Assembly (NCBI RefSeq): GCF_016219575.1
Contig: NZ_JACRMG010000032.1
Span: 94,030 to 158,029 of the forward strand
From: Bradyrhizobium sp.
Lineage (GTDB): Bacteria; Pseudomonadota; Alphaproteobacteria; Rhizobiales; Xanthobacteraceae
Reading direction: 5' to 3'
Length of the DNA: 64,000 nucleotides
A program made the translations under genes and the position numbers. Shown one piece after another: positions 17,556 to 26,730 of this stretch. The notes beneath the pieces were generated by a model. The model was not told the DNA's origin. It saw only the letters and a list, made by a program, of their open reading frames with translations, and did no database searches. Numbering within the stretch: position 1 is the first letter of the stretch; each line of letters starts with the position of its first letter.

Positions 17556-18395
17556 GTGCCCACCTCAGGCAATTATTTTCACCTTCATCTCGTCTCGGAT
17601 TCGACCGGCGAAACGCTGATCACGGTGGCGCGCGCGGTTGCCGCGCAATACGCCAATGTCAGTGCTGTCGAGCATGTCTATCCGCTGGTGCGTAGCCAGA
17701 AGCAGCTCGACCGCGTGCTGAACGAGATCGAGGAAGCGCCGGGCATCGTGCTGTTCACGCTGCTCGAGAAGGATCTGGTTCATCGCCTCGAAGCCAAGTG
17801 CAGGGAAATGAACGTTCCAAGCCTGTCGATCATCGGGCCGGTGATGCAACTGTTCGAGGCCTATCTCGGCGCGGCCACGACGGGCAAGGTTGGCGCGCAG
17901 CACGTGCTCAATGCCGAATATTTCCGGCGCATCGATGCGTTGAACTACACGATGATTCACGATGACGGCCAGCATGTCGAAGGCCTCGAGGAGGCGGATG
18001 TGGTGCTGGTCGGCGTGTCCCGCACGTCGAAGACACCGACCTCGATTTACCTGGCCAACCGCGGCATCCGTACCGCCAACGTGCCGCTGGTGCCGGGCAT
18101 TCCGCTGCCCCATCAGCTCGAGACGTTGAAGAAGCCCCTGGTGGTCAGTCTGCATGCGACACCGGAACGGCTGATCCAGGTGCGGCAGAACCGGTTGCTC
18201 AGCATGGGCGCGACGCCATCGAACGAGGATTACATCGACCGCCAGGCGGTGGCCGACGAGGTTGCCCATGCCCGGCGGCTCAGTGCCAAGTTCGACTGGG
18301 TGCAGCTCGATGTCACCAGGCGCTCGATCGAGGAGACGGCCGCCGCCGTGATGAAGCTCTATGCGGACCGGCTCAAGACACGGCACGCCGAATGA
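17556..18395 (+). CDS. ppsR: Pyruvate, phosphate dikinase / PEP synthase regulatory protein (DUF299)
   Basis: 279-residue bifunctional ADP-dependent kinase / Pi-dependent phosphorylase that switches PPDK or PEP synthase on and off by Thr phosphorylation. N-terminal FHLHLVSDSTGET is diagnostic of the DUF299 family, and the P-loop is VGVSRTSKTPTSIYLANRG near residue 150. A GTG at 17556 and a TTG at 17553 are both possible starts; GTG is preferred. First gene of the rightward block after the origin-like gap; the ORF called RP001 beside the Caulobacter origin belongs to this family. Confidence 0.93.
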   Translation: MPTSGNYFHLHLVSDSTGETLITVARAVAAQYANVSAVEHVYPLVRSQKQLDRVLNEIEEAPGIVLFTLLEKDLVHRLEAKCREMNVPSLSIIGPVMQLFEAYLGAATTGKVGAQHVLNAEYFRRIDALNYTMIHDDGQHVEGLEEADVVLVGVSRTSKTPTSIYLANRGIRTANVPLVPGIPLPHQLETLKKPLVVSLHATPERLIQVRQNRLLSMGATPSNEDYIDRQAVADEVAHARRLSAKFDWVQLDVTRRSIEETAAAVMKLYADRLKTRHAE

Positions 18396-18405
18396 ACGTG
18401 TGGGC

Positions 18406-19014
18406 ATGACGATCTGGCGCGGCAAGGATCCGCTGGTTCTGGCGTCGCAAAGCCGCGCGCGGCAGATGCTGCTTGAAAATGCCGGCCTTACTTTCGAAGC
18501 CGTGCCGGCCGATATCGACGAGCGTGCCATCCAGCAGAAGTCCGGTTTGCAGAAGCCCGGCGAGATCGCCGCGCTGCTGGCGCAGGCGAAGGCGCTGTTC
18601 GTTTCGGCAAAGATGCCAGACCGCTACGTGGTCGGCGCCGACCAGACGCTGGCGCTGGGCCAACGTCTGTTCTCCAAGCCGGCCGGACGCGCGCAGGCGC
18701 ACGAGCAGTTGTGCGCTTTGGCCGGGAAGACGCATGAGCTGCACTCCGCCGTTGCGGTAGTGCGGGGCGAAAAAATACTATCGTCCGAGGTTTCAATTGC
18801 GCGCATGACCATGCGCCGGCTGAGCGATGACGAGGTGGAAACCTATCTCGACGCGGCCGGCGATCGTGTGACGACCAGCGTCGGCGCCTACCAGCTGGAA
18901 GGACTGGGCGTGCACCTGTTCGAGCGCATCGAGGCCGACCATTTTACGATCCTTGGTCTGCCGCTATTGCCCTTGCTTGCATTCCTGCGCGGGCAGGGAC
19001 TACTCGGTGTTTGA
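18406..19014 (+). CDS. maf: Maf-family nucleoside triphosphate pyrophosphatase
   Basis: 202-residue Maf/YhdE-type enzyme that hydrolyses non-canonical NTPs to the monophosphate. N-terminal LASQSRARQ corresponds to the LASxSPRR signature; the catalytic GAD motif appears as VVGADQTL, and TSVGAYQLEGLG is conserved near the C-terminus. The ATG at 18406, ten bases after the ppsR stop, gives the family-typical start. coaE follows directly; aroE, which sits between maf and coaE in Caulobacter, is absent here. Confidence 0.92.
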   Translation: MTIWRGKDPLVLASQSRARQMLLENAGLTFEAVPADIDERAIQQKSGLQKPGEIAALLAQAKALFVSAKMPDRYVVGADQTLALGQRLFSKPAGRAQAHEQLCALAGKTHELHSAVAVVRGEKILSSEVSIARMTMRRLSDDEVETYLDAAGDRVTTSVGAYQLEGLGVHLFERIEADHFTILGLPLLPLLAFLRGQGLLGV

Positions 19015-19032
19015 AGCAATGCGACGGGAAAA

Positions 19033-19632
19033 ATGCTGATTCTAGGACTTACCGGTTCGATCGGGATGGGCAAATCCACGACGGGAAAACTGTTCGTGGA
19101 AGCGGGCGTGCCGCTGTATGACGCGGACGCCGAGGTCCACAAGCTGTACGAGGGGGCGGCGGCCCCCGCGATCGAGGCGGCCTTTCCCGGCACGACGGCG
19201 AACGGCAAGGTGGACCGCCAGAAGCTCAGCGAACGCGTGGTCCACGATCCCGCCGCCATGAAGCGGCTCGAGCAGATCGTCCATCCCATGCTCGGCGCCG
19301 GCCGGCAGAAATTCTTCGACGATGCCGAACGGGCCGGCGTTCCGGTCGTGGTGGTGGATGTGCCGCTATTGTACGAGACCGGCGGCGAAAAACGCGTCGA
19401 TGCCGTCGTGGTGGTGACGACCTCGCCGGAACTGCAGCGCGAGCGGGTGCTGGCGCGCGGCACCATGGATGGCGCGAAACTCGATTCCATCATTGCGCGG
19501 CAGACGCCCGACGCTGAAAAGCGCAAGCGCGCGGATTTCGTCGTGGATACCTCGCACGGGCTCGACCCCGTGCGCGCGCAAATCAAGGACATTCTGGCGG
19601 CGGTTGCTAAGATGCCGAAGCGGCGGGCTTGA
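19033..19632 (+). CDS. coaE: Dephospho-CoA kinase
   Basis: 199-residue P-loop kinase for the last step of coenzyme A synthesis, phosphorylating the 3'-OH of dephospho-CoA. Walker A is GLTGSIGMGKSTT at the N-terminus, then DADAEVHKLYEGAA and VVVDVPLLYETGGEKRVDAVVVVTT, all characteristic. It lies 18 bases after maf and 27 bases before dnaQ, in one probable operon. Confidence 0.97.
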   Translation: MLILGLTGSIGMGKSTTGKLFVEAGVPLYDADAEVHKLYEGAAAPAIEAAFPGTTANGKVDRQKLSERVVHDPAAMKRLEQIVHPMLGAGRQKFFDDAERAGVPVVVVDVPLLYETGGEKRVDAVVVVTTSPELQRERVLARGTMDGAKLDSIIARQTPDAEKRKRADFVVDTSHGLDPVRAQIKDILAAVAKMPKRRA

Positions 19633-19659
19633 TTCGCCGCTTCCAGGGCAATCCGGACC

Positions 19660-20373
19660 ATGCGCGAAATCGTTCTCGACACCGAAACCACCGGCCTCGA
19701 TCCGCTGCGCGGCGACCGCCTGGTCGAGGTCGGCTGCATCGAGCTGTTCAACCGCATGCCGACGGGACAGAGCTTTCACCGCTACATGAACCCCGAGCGG
19801 GACATGCCGGCGGAAGCCTTTGCAGTCCACGGCCTCTCCACCGAGTTCCTCGCCGGCAAGCCGCTCTTCGTCGAAGTGGTGGAGGAATTTCTGGCCTTCA
19901 TCGGCGATGCGCCGCTGGTGATCCACAACGCGTCCTTCGACATCAGCTTCATCAACGCCGAGCTCGACCGCATCAAGCGCACGCCGATCGGGAAGGACCG
20001 CCTGGTCGATACGCTGCTGCTCGCCCGCCGGAAACATCCGGGCGTGTCGAACCGGCTGGACGATCTCTGCTCGCGCTATGCGATCGACAATTCCCACCGC
20101 ACCAAGCACGGTGCACTGCTCGACGCCGAGTTGCTGGCCGAGGTCTATATCGACCTGATCGGGGCACGGCAGTCGCAACTGATCCTGGCCGCCGAGAGCG
20201 TCGATATCAGGGCTCGCGCCGGTGGGGAGACGTCGCGGCGGCAGCGTGAAGTTCCGCTTGGCCCGCGCGTGACCGACGAGGATCGGCTGGCGCATCGCGC
20301 CTTTGTCGCCACGCTCGGCGACAAGCCGATCTGGAACGAGTTCCTGCCGCCGGCGCCGCCGGCAGCCGGCTAG
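19660..20373 (+). CDS. dnaQ: DNA polymerase III epsilon subunit (3'-5' proofreading exonuclease)
   Basis: 237-residue DEDD exonuclease that proofreads for the replicative polymerase. ExoI motif VLDTETTGLD, ExoII region VIHNASFDISFINAEL and ExoIII HGALLDAELLAEVY with its catalytic His and Asp are all present. The C-terminal tail is the polymerase-alpha-binding segment. It is the fourth gene of the block next to the origin-like gap and converges with secB, two bases apart. Confidence 0.96.
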   Translation: MREIVLDTETTGLDPLRGDRLVEVGCIELFNRMPTGQSFHRYMNPERDMPAEAFAVHGLSTEFLAGKPLFVEVVEEFLAFIGDAPLVIHNASFDISFINAELDRIKRTPIGKDRLVDTLLLARRKHPGVSNRLDDLCSRYAIDNSHRTKHGALLDAELLAEVYIDLIGARQSQLILAAESVDIRARAGGETSRRQREVPLGPRVTDEDRLAHRAFVATLGDKPIWNEFLPPAPPAAG

Positions 20374-20375
20374 AA

Positions 20376-20861
20376 TCAGCTCGGCTTGGCTTGGGCGGCT
20401 GCCGCGGCCTGCTGACGCTCCATGTTCTGGCGATAGAGCCCGACGAAATCCACGGGATCCAGCATCAGCGGCGGGAAGCCGCCGTCGCGTACGGAAGTCG
20501 CGATGATCTCGCGCGCGAACGGGAACAGGAGCCGTGGGCACTCGATCATGACCAGCGGATGCAGGTTTTCCTGCGGCACGTTGACGATACGGAACACGCC
20601 GGCATAGGCGAGGTCGAACGAGAACAGCACCTTGCCGTTGTTCTCGGCCTTGCCGTCGACGTGCAGCGTCACCTCGAACTCGTTCTGGGCGATGTTGTTG
20701 GCCTGGACGTTGATCTGGATATTGATCGCCGGCTGCTGTTGCTGCTGCTGCAGGGAACCGGGGGCGTTCGGGTTCTCGAACGACAGATCCTTGGTGTACT
20801 GCGCCAGAACGTTGAGCTGGGGAGGGGCTCCCTCCTGCGGGGCGCCGTTGCCGTTGGTCAT
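20376..20861 (-). CDS. secB: Protein-export chaperone SecB
   Basis: 161-residue tetrameric chaperone that keeps preproteins unfolded and hands them to SecA. Core sequence LNVLAQYTKDLSFENPNAP and ECPRLLFPFAREIIA, followed by GFPPLMLDPVDFVGLYRQ, is unmistakable SecB. A poly-Gln run of five residues near residue 38 and an acid-poor N-terminus are alphaproteobacterial variations. It converges with dnaQ, conserved next to the origin block in this class. Confidence 0.97.
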   Translation of the reverse strand: MTNGNGAPQEGAPPQLNVLAQYTKDLSFENPNAPGSLQQQQQQPAINIQINVQANNIAQNEFEVTLHVDGKAENNGKVLFSFDLAYAGVFRIVNVPQENLHPLVMIECPRLLFPFAREIIATSVRDGGFPPLMLDPVDFVGLYRQNMERQQAAAAAQAKPS

Positions 20862-21282
20862 GAAAATCTCTCCTGGAGCGGGCGGGGGCCTAAAGACCGG
20901 TTTCAGGCCACAATTCGCTCATGAGGTTGCGAAAATGCCCGGATCGGCGCGAGTGGCTATCATAGGCGCGCGCCCCTCCACAAGGAGGAGGATGGCGATG
21001 GCGTGCGGAATGGCCGCGGATGCGCACAAGGGTGCCTCGCCGCGCAGTCCAGGGTTACCGTAAATTATTGAAGATGCGCGATTTCCGGCCACGATCGGGT
21101 TTCCCCTCGCAGCCAAAACGCGCTACAATGGCTGCGCCAAAACGTGCCATTGGCCGGGCATGATTTCATGCCTACATGCTGCGGACTCAATCGGTGATGT
21201 AAAGTTGGCCGTTCCCCGCCTGACGGGAACGCTCTGCCGCCGGACCCGTTGCCGGCTTAAGAACCAGAAAGCGAACTGCGAC
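20862..21282. other. 421-base gap between secB and the Tim44-domain gene
   Basis: This divergent gap holds both genes' promoters. One notable item is an AAGGAGG Shine-Dalgarno sequence at 20982-20988 just before an ATG at 20992, opening a 23-codon frame (MAMACGMAADAHKG..., stop at 21061-21063). It could be a leader peptide, but nothing else supports it. A TACAAT hexamer at 21124-21129 could be a -10 box for the downstream gene. The membrane gene fxsA, found here in some relatives, is not present. Confidence 0.4.
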
Positions 21283-21984
21283 GTGGATATCTACACCATC
21301 ATCTTCCTGGCGCTGGCCGTGTTCATCTTCCTGCGCCTGCGCAGCGTTCTCGGGCAGCGGACCGGGCATGAGCGGCCGCCGTTCGAGCGCTCGCCGCGCA
21401 ACGTCGCGCCGGGTGCGCCGGATAACGTCGTGCCGATACCGGGTACCGTGATCGACCAGGCGCCGCTTGCGCCGACCGCTGATGTCGCACCGGCGGCCGA
21501 CCGCTGGAAGGGCATTGCCGAGCCGGGCACGCCGCTGGCGCAGGGGCTGGATGCGATCGTCGCCCAGGATTCCTCGTTCGATCCCCGGCATTTCCTTTCC
21601 GGCGCCCGCAGCGCCTACGAGATGATCGTGCTGGCCTTTGCCAACGGCGACCGCCGTGCGCTGCGCGACCTCCTGTCGAGCGATGTCTACGAGAGCTTCG
21701 ACACCGCGATCCGCGATCGCGAGAAGCATGACCAGAAGACCGAAACGCGCTTCGTCTCGATCGACAAGGCCGAACTCGTCAGTGCGGAAGCGCGCGACCG
21801 CGCCGCGCAACTCACCGTTCGCTTCGTGTCGCAGATGATCTCCGTGACTCGCGACAAGAACGGCACCGTGGTCGATGGCACTCCCGACAAGGTCGCCGAT
21901 ATCACCGATGTCTGGACGTTCGCCCGCGACACCGCCTCACGCGACCCGAACTGGAAACTGGTTGGCACCGGAAGCGCCGGCTAG
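21283..21984 (+). CDS. Tim44/TimA-domain protein
   Basis: 233 residues. Begins with an N-terminal membrane anchor, DIYTIIFLALAVFIFLRLRSVLG, then a Pro-rich linker, and from about residue 110 the Tim44-like domain (SFDPRHFLSGARSAYEMIVLAFANGDRRALRDLLS and TRFVSIDKAELVSAEAR). Bacterial homologues (TimA) are membrane-associated and distantly related to the mitochondrial import subunit Tim44; their role is not settled. The GTG at 21283 is chosen because it starts exactly at the conserved DIYTIIFLALAVF segment. It precedes mltA with a 25-base gap. Confidence 0.88.
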   Translation: MDIYTIIFLALAVFIFLRLRSVLGQRTGHERPPFERSPRNVAPGAPDNVVPIPGTVIDQAPLAPTADVAPAADRWKGIAEPGTPLAQGLDAIVAQDSSFDPRHFLSGARSAYEMIVLAFANGDRRALRDLLSSDVYESFDTAIRDREKHDQKTETRFVSIDKAELVSAEARDRAAQLTVRFVSQMISVTRDKNGTVVDGTPDKVADITDVWTFARDTASRDPNWKLVGTGSAG

Positions 21985-22009
21985 ACCACACGGGATTCGA
22001 TCTCGTGCT

Positions 22010-23488
22010 GTGGGCTGGCTGATCGCGCTGGCGTTGGCGATGCTGCCGGCGAGCGCGGATTCGCGCGCCGTCCATTCCCGTTATCATCGCGCCGAACCGC
22101 AGCCGAAGCAGCGGCCGCTGCCTTATCCGGCGCTCGAACTGCCGCTGGAAATCCCGAACAGCCAGTATGTGCCGCTCGCCTGGAGCGACGTCATCGGCTG
22201 GCGCGATGACGATCATCTCGCCGCCTACAAGGCGTTCCGCACCAGCTGCCAGCCGATCGTGGCGCAGAATGGACCCGCGCCGGATTCCAAGGCGCTGGGC
22301 ACCTCGCTACGCGATCCCTGCCGCATCGCCCGGGCACTGGAACCGTCCGACGGTGCGAAGGCCAAGGCCTTTTTCGAGGAAAATTTCCTGCCGCTGCGGA
22401 TCTCGCGTCTCGGCGAAGGCGAGGGATTTGTCACGGGCTATTACGAGCCGGTGATTGAGGGCTCGCGCACGCAGAACGAGGTCTATCCCGTTCCGGTTTA
22501 CCGGCGTCCCTCGAATCTGTTCGTCAAGGGGCAAACCCAGGCTTCGGTCGGCCTGCCGAACAAGGGAGCGGTCTATCGCAAGATCGGCCGCCGCAAGCTC
22601 GTGCCCTATTACGACCGCGCCGAAATCGAGGACGGCAAGATCGAAGGCCGCGGGCTGGAGATCGCATTTCTGAAGAACCAGACCGATCTCCTGTTCGCGC
22701 AGATCCAGGGCTCCGCGCGCATCGAGCTGCCGGACGGTTCGACGGTGCGCATCAACTACGATGCCCATAACGGCTACCCCTATACGCCGGTCGGCCGCGT
22801 CCTGATCGACCGCGGCATCATCCCGCGGGAACAAATGTCGATGCAGAAGATCCGGGAGTGGATGGAGCAGAATCCCGATGGCGCCGGCGAGTTGCGGCGG
22901 CAGAACCGCTCCTATGTCTTCTTCCGCGAAGTGAACCTCTCGGACAAGGACGAGCCGGTCGGTGCCCAGGGCGTGCCGCTGACGGCCGGCCGCTCGATTG
23001 CGGTCGACAAGGCCCTCCATGTCTACGGCACGCCCTTCTTCATCGAGGGCGACCTGCCGATCGAATCGGAGCGCGCGAAGACGCCGTTCCGCCGCCTGAT
23101 GATCGCACAGGATACCGGCTCGGCCATCGTGGGACCTGCACGCGCCGACCTCTATTTCGGCGCCGGCGCGGAAGCAGGCAGGGTGGCCGGACGGCTGAAG
23201 AACAATGCACGCTTTGTCATGCTGATCCCGAAGAGCCTCGATCCCGCAGCACGCGGCCGCAAGCTGCCGGTGCCGGATGAGCGGCCATCGGCAAAGATCG
23301 CAAGACTATTTCCGCAGATTGCTCCCAAGGATCCGCCCAAGGAAACCCCGATGCCGGCTTCTCCTGCGGTCGCGGCAGCCGCCACGCAGGCTGCGTCTGC
23401 GCAGGCCTCGATCCCCCTGCCGGTGGCGCGGCCGAAGGAGGCCCCTGTTCGCGACGACAAGCGTCGCCGGCCGTCGCGCGACCGATGA
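22010..23488 (+). CDS. mltA: Membrane-bound lytic murein transglycosylase A
   Basis: 492 residues. MltA cleaves glycan strands in peptidoglycan to 1,6-anhydro ends in the periplasm. The GTG at 22010 gives a signal peptide (GWLIALALAMLPASA). Core motifs are GFVTGYYEPVIEGS, LLFAQIQGSARIELPDG and the C-terminal 3D domain MIAQDTGSAIVGPARADLYFG, whose Asp in QDTG corresponds to the catalytic acid. A low-complexity Pro/Ala tail of about 70 residues follows. The stop overlaps the start of the Smr gene (ATGA), indicating translational coupling. Confidence 0.94.
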   Translation: MGWLIALALAMLPASADSRAVHSRYHRAEPQPKQRPLPYPALELPLEIPNSQYVPLAWSDVIGWRDDDHLAAYKAFRTSCQPIVAQNGPAPDSKALGTSLRDPCRIARALEPSDGAKAKAFFEENFLPLRISRLGEGEGFVTGYYEPVIEGSRTQNEVYPVPVYRRPSNLFVKGQTQASVGLPNKGAVYRKIGRRKLVPYYDRAEIEDGKIEGRGLEIAFLKNQTDLLFAQIQGSARIELPDGSTVRINYDAHNGYPYTPVGRVLIDRGIIPREQMSMQKIREWMEQNPDGAGELRRQNRSYVFFREVNLSDKDEPVGAQGVPLTAGRSIAVDKALHVYGTPFFIEGDLPIESERAKTPFRRLMIAQDTGSAIVGPARADLYFGAGAEAGRVAGRLKNNARFVMLIPKSLDPAARGRKLPVPDERPSAKIARLFPQIAPKDPPKETPMPASPAVAAAATQAASAQASIPLPVARPKEAPVRDDKRRRPSRDR

Positions 23489-24069
23489 AGCGCCGGCCTC
23501 CCGAAATTCCCGATCTGCCGGCAGGCCTGCGGCGCAGGCGTGGCCTCAGCGACGAAGAGCGCAGGCTTTGGGAGAGCGTGGCCAAACAGGTCAAGCCGCT
23601 GCGCAAGAGCCCGCGTCTTGCCCGGCCGCACGCGGTTGAGGCTGAGAGCCCGGCCGTCGCGCCCGCGGCTTCGCCGCGCCCTTCGTCGCCGGTGAAAATT
23701 TCCCCGCCGCAAAAGCCGCAGGCGCCGCCGCTGGCCCCGATCGGTCGTCGCGAACGCGCCAAGCTCTCGCGCGGCAAGCAGGAAATCGACGCCCGCATCG
23801 ACCTGCATGGCATGACCCAGACCCGCGCGCACCGTGCGCTGCTCGGCTTCCTGCAGCATGCCCATCACGAGGGCTTCACCTTCGTGCTCGTCATCACCGG
23901 CAAGGGAAAGATCGGCGTGGAATCCGAGCGCGGCGTGCTGCGCCGCCAGGTGCCGCAATGGCTGGCGTTGCCGGAATTCCGTGCGCTCGTGGTCGGCTTC
24001 GAGGAGGCCCATATCGGCCATGGCGGCGAGGGCGCGCTTTATGTGCGGGTGAGAAGGGCGCGCTATTAG
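23485..24069 (+). CDS. Smr-domain protein (possible nuclease)
   Basis: 194 residues. The N-terminal half is basic and Pro/Ala-rich; the C-terminal Smr domain has IDLHGMTQTRAHRALLGFL, VLVITGKGK and GGEGALYVRVRR, the last two being the loops linked to DNA/RNA nicking in MutS2-type Smr domains. It is translationally coupled to mltA, a pairing seen in other alphaproteobacteria. Cellular role is unknown. It ends overlapping the convergent membrane-protein gene by four bases. Confidence 0.9.
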   Translation: MKRRPPEIPDLPAGLRRRRGLSDEERRLWESVAKQVKPLRKSPRLARPHAVEAESPAVAPAASPRPSSPVKISPPQKPQAPPLAPIGRRERAKLSRGKQEIDARIDLHGMTQTRAHRALLGFLQHAHHEGFTFVLVITGKGKIGVESERGVLRRQVPQWLALPEFRALVVGFEEAHIGHGGEGALYVRVRRARY

Positions 24070-25190
24070 AACGGCCTGACGATTCCGACGCGCGGGATCA
24101 GCGTGACGATGGCGCCGAAGATCGTGGTCTTGGTGTCGTCGGACGGGATCAGCGGCGTCTGGCGCGAAGCCGGCAGCGTCTTCACCGCATGCAGGATCAG
24201 GAACATGCAAACCGCCCAGTTCGATACCCAGCGTGAATAGTCGAACACGATGGCGAACATCACGAGATATCCGGCACTGACGATCAGCAGCGCCGAGATG
24301 ACGATACGGCGGTGCATGTCGCTGGCCAGCGCGCGGATCAGGCCGGCGAAATAGCGCCACAGCGGCGTATGCAGCCAGATCAGGAGCGCGAATACCGGCA
24401 CGCCCAGGATGTTATGCGGCAGCCGTGCCCAGGTGTCGGCGATCTCCTTCGACAACGGCTGGTACCAGATGTAGGCAAAGCTCAGGAGGTCGGCGCGCGA
24501 GGGATCGGCCATCCGGCTCTGCAGATGATCGACAAAGGCTTGTGGCGGTACATCGACCGTGCCGTAGAACTGCGCGGCGATGAAGAGCGGCCCGCTGATG
24601 GCCAGCGCGACCATGCCCGCAAGCGCATTCCGCCGGGTGATGCCCTGCGGCAGGTAATGGCGCAGCACCACGATGGCCGCGATGGTCGGCACATACATCA
24701 GCACATGGATGTGATGGATCAGCACCAGCACGACTGAGAACGCCGCCGCCAGCAGGACATAGGCGACGGATCGCGCCGGGATCAGCAGCAGGCAGATCGC
24801 AAGCAGGCAGCCATAGATGTCGAAATGGCCGAGCGTGTGCATGAAATTCTTCAGGAAGAACGGCGAGCCGGCCATGAACACGAACAGCGGCAGATGCCCT
24901 TGATGGAAGCCGAAGGTGCGCCGGAACAATTGGACAAACAGCCCGAGCGTGGCCAGCCAGGCGATGCCGGCAAGCGCGAACACCAGCCAGACCGGGACCT
25001 TCGCAGTGAACAGCGCCACCGCCGCACCGATCAGCGCACGTTTTGTGAAGCCGAAATGGTAGTCGACGAGGAGATGGATGTAGGGGACGAACGGCGGCAG
25101 CGCGATCTTGTGCAGGAAGACACCGACGAAGACGGCGGCATTGACGGCCAGCATCAGCCGCCAGGGATTTTGCCAGAGCCGGAGATTCAT
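24066..25190 (-). CDS. Polytopic membrane protein of unknown function
   Basis: 374 residues with about nine to eleven predicted hydrophobic helices. A conserved-looking cytosolic or periplasmic segment, YIHLLVDYHFGFTKRALIGA, follows the first helix, and several His residues occur in the middle helices (HTLGHFDIYG and LIHHIHVLMYVP). No transporter or glycosyltransferase signature could be assigned. It converges with the Smr gene and is preceded upstream by a dispersed repeat; it is probably monocistronic. Confidence 0.7.
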   Translation of the reverse strand: MNLRLWQNPWRLMLAVNAAVFVGVFLHKIALPPFVPYIHLLVDYHFGFTKRALIGAAVALFTAKVPVWLVFALAGIAWLATLGLFVQLFRRTFGFHQGHLPLFVFMAGSPFFLKNFMHTLGHFDIYGCLLAICLLLIPARSVAYVLLAAAFSVVLVLIHHIHVLMYVPTIAAIVVLRHYLPQGITRRNALAGMVALAISGPLFIAAQFYGTVDVPPQAFVDHLQSRMADPSRADLLSFAYIWYQPLSKEIADTWARLPHNILGVPVFALLIWLHTPLWRYFAGLIRALASDMHRRIVISALLIVSAGYLVMFAIVFDYSRWVSNWAVCMFLILHAVKTLPASRQTPLIPSDDTKTTIFGAIVTLIPRVGIVRPF

Positions 25191-25255
25191 CGCCCACCTG
25201 AAGAGATCAGGCGGGCGTTATCACATGACGGATGGGGAGGCGCAACGCACTCCGC

Positions 25256-25388
25256 TGTCGTCCCGGCCAAGCGAAGCGCGAGCCGGGATCCATAACCACC
25301 GTAGTTGATGTCGCGAAGGCTGGAGCCACAGCTCGCTTCAACAACAACGGCCTGTGGTTATGGGTTCCTGCTTTCGCAGGAACGACAT
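25256..25388. repeat. Dispersed inverted repeat between the membrane gene and hslU
   Basis: The outer arms (TGTCGTCCCGG... and ...GGAACGACA) and the inner arms (CATAACCAC and GTGGTTATG) are inverted around a central spacer. Such elements with a GTCCCGG core are abundant in Bradyrhizobium-type genomes. It ends at the hslU stop and may act as that gene's terminator. Confidence 0.6.
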
Positions 25389-26689
25389 CAGAGAATAAAC
25401 CGGCTCAAATCCGCGTTCTTGGCGAGATCGCCGACATGCGTCTGCACATAGTCGGCATCGACCTTGATGGTCTCGCCATGGCGGTCGGGCGCGGCGAAGG
25501 AGATCTCGTCGAGCACGCGCTCCATCACGGTCTGCAGCCGGCGCGCGCCGATGTTCTCGACCGTCGAGTTGACGGCGACCGCGACGTCGGCCAGCGCGTC
25601 GATGGCGTCGTCGGTGATGTCGAGCGTCACGCCCTCGGTCTTCATCAGCGCGACATACTGCTTGATCAGCGAGGCCTCGGGCTCGGTCAGGATCCGGCGC
25701 AAGTCGTCGCGGGTCAATGCCTGCAGCTCGACACGAATCGGCAGCCGCCCCTGTAGCTCCGGCAGGAGATCGGAGGGCTTTGCGATGTGGAACGCGCCCG
25801 ACGCGATGAACAGGATATGGTCGGTCTTGACCGCGCCGTGCTTGGTCGAGACCGTCGTGCCTTCGATCAGCGGCAGGAGGTCGCGCTGCACGCCCTCGCG
25901 CGAGACGTCGCCGCCGAGGCGATTTTCGCGCACGCAGATCTTGTCGATCTCGTCGAGAAACACGATGCCGTTGTTCTCGACGGCGCCGATCGCCTCCTGC
26001 ACCAGCTGGTCGGTGTCGAGCAGCTTGTCGGATTCTTCGGCAACCAGTGTTTCGTGGGAGTCGGCCACGGTCAGCCGGCGCGTCTTGGTACGGCCGCCGA
26101 GCTTGCCGAAGATGTCGCCGATCGAGATCGCGCCCATCTGCGCGCCGGGCATGCCCGGGATCTCGAACATCGGCATGCCGCCGGACGACTGCGTCTCGAT
26201 CTCGATTTCCTTGTCGTTGAGCTCGCCGGCGCGCAGCTTCTTGCGGAAGGACTCGCGGGTCGCGGCGCTGGAGCCGGGGCCGACCAGCGCGTCGAGCACG
26301 CGCTCCTCGGCCGCAAGCTGAGCGCGGGCCTGCACGTCCTTGCGCTTGCGCTCGCGGACCTGGGCGATGGCAACCTCGACGAGGTCGCGGACGATCTGCT
26401 CGACGTCGCGGCCGACATAGCCGACTTCGGTGAATTTCGTCGCCTCCACCTTGATGAACGGCGCGCCGGCGAGCTTGGCCAGCCGCCGCGCGATCTCCGT
26501 CTTGCCGACGCCGGTCGGCCCGATCATCAGGATGTTCTTCGGCAGCACTTCCTCGCGCAGGGAGCCGGTCAGCTGCAGGCGCCGCCAGCGGTTGCGCAGC
26601 GCGATGGACACCGCGCGCTTGGCGTCGGACTGCCCGACGATGAAGCGGTCGAGCTCGGAAACGATTTCGCGGGGAGAGAAGTCGGTCAT
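25388..26689 (-). CDS. hslU: ATP-dependent protease ATPase subunit HslU
   Basis: 433-residue AAA+ unfoldase that feeds substrates to the HslV peptidase. N-terminal FSPREIVSELDRFIVGQSDAKRAVSIALRNRWRR, Walker A GPTGVGKTE, pore loop EVGYVGRDVEQ, an inserted I-domain (about residues 110-230), Walker B GIVFLDEIDK, and a C-terminal tail ending in RFIL that docks into HslV. It is separated from hslV by two genes on the same strand, rather than directly following it. Confidence 0.98.
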   Translation of the reverse strand: MTDFSPREIVSELDRFIVGQSDAKRAVSIALRNRWRRLQLTGSLREEVLPKNILMIGPTGVGKTEIARRLAKLAGAPFIKVEATKFTEVGYVGRDVEQIVRDLVEVAIAQVRERKRKDVQARAQLAAEERVLDALVGPGSSAATRESFRKKLRAGELNDKEIEIETQSSGGMPMFEIPGMPGAQMGAISIGDIFGKLGGRTKTRRLTVADSHETLVAEESDKLLDTDQLVQEAIGAVENNGIVFLDEIDKICVRENRLGGDVSREGVQRDLLPLIEGTTVSTKHGAVKTDHILFIASGAFHIAKPSDLLPELQGRLPIRVELQALTRDDLRRILTEPEASLIKQYVALMKTEGVTLDITDDAIDALADVAVAVNSTVENIGARRLQTVMERVLDEISFAAPDRHGETIKVDADYVQTHVGDLAKNADLSRFIL

Positions 26690-26730
26690 GGGTCCTAGCT
26701 ATGTCGGAACAAGGCGATCGGCAAGCCGGA

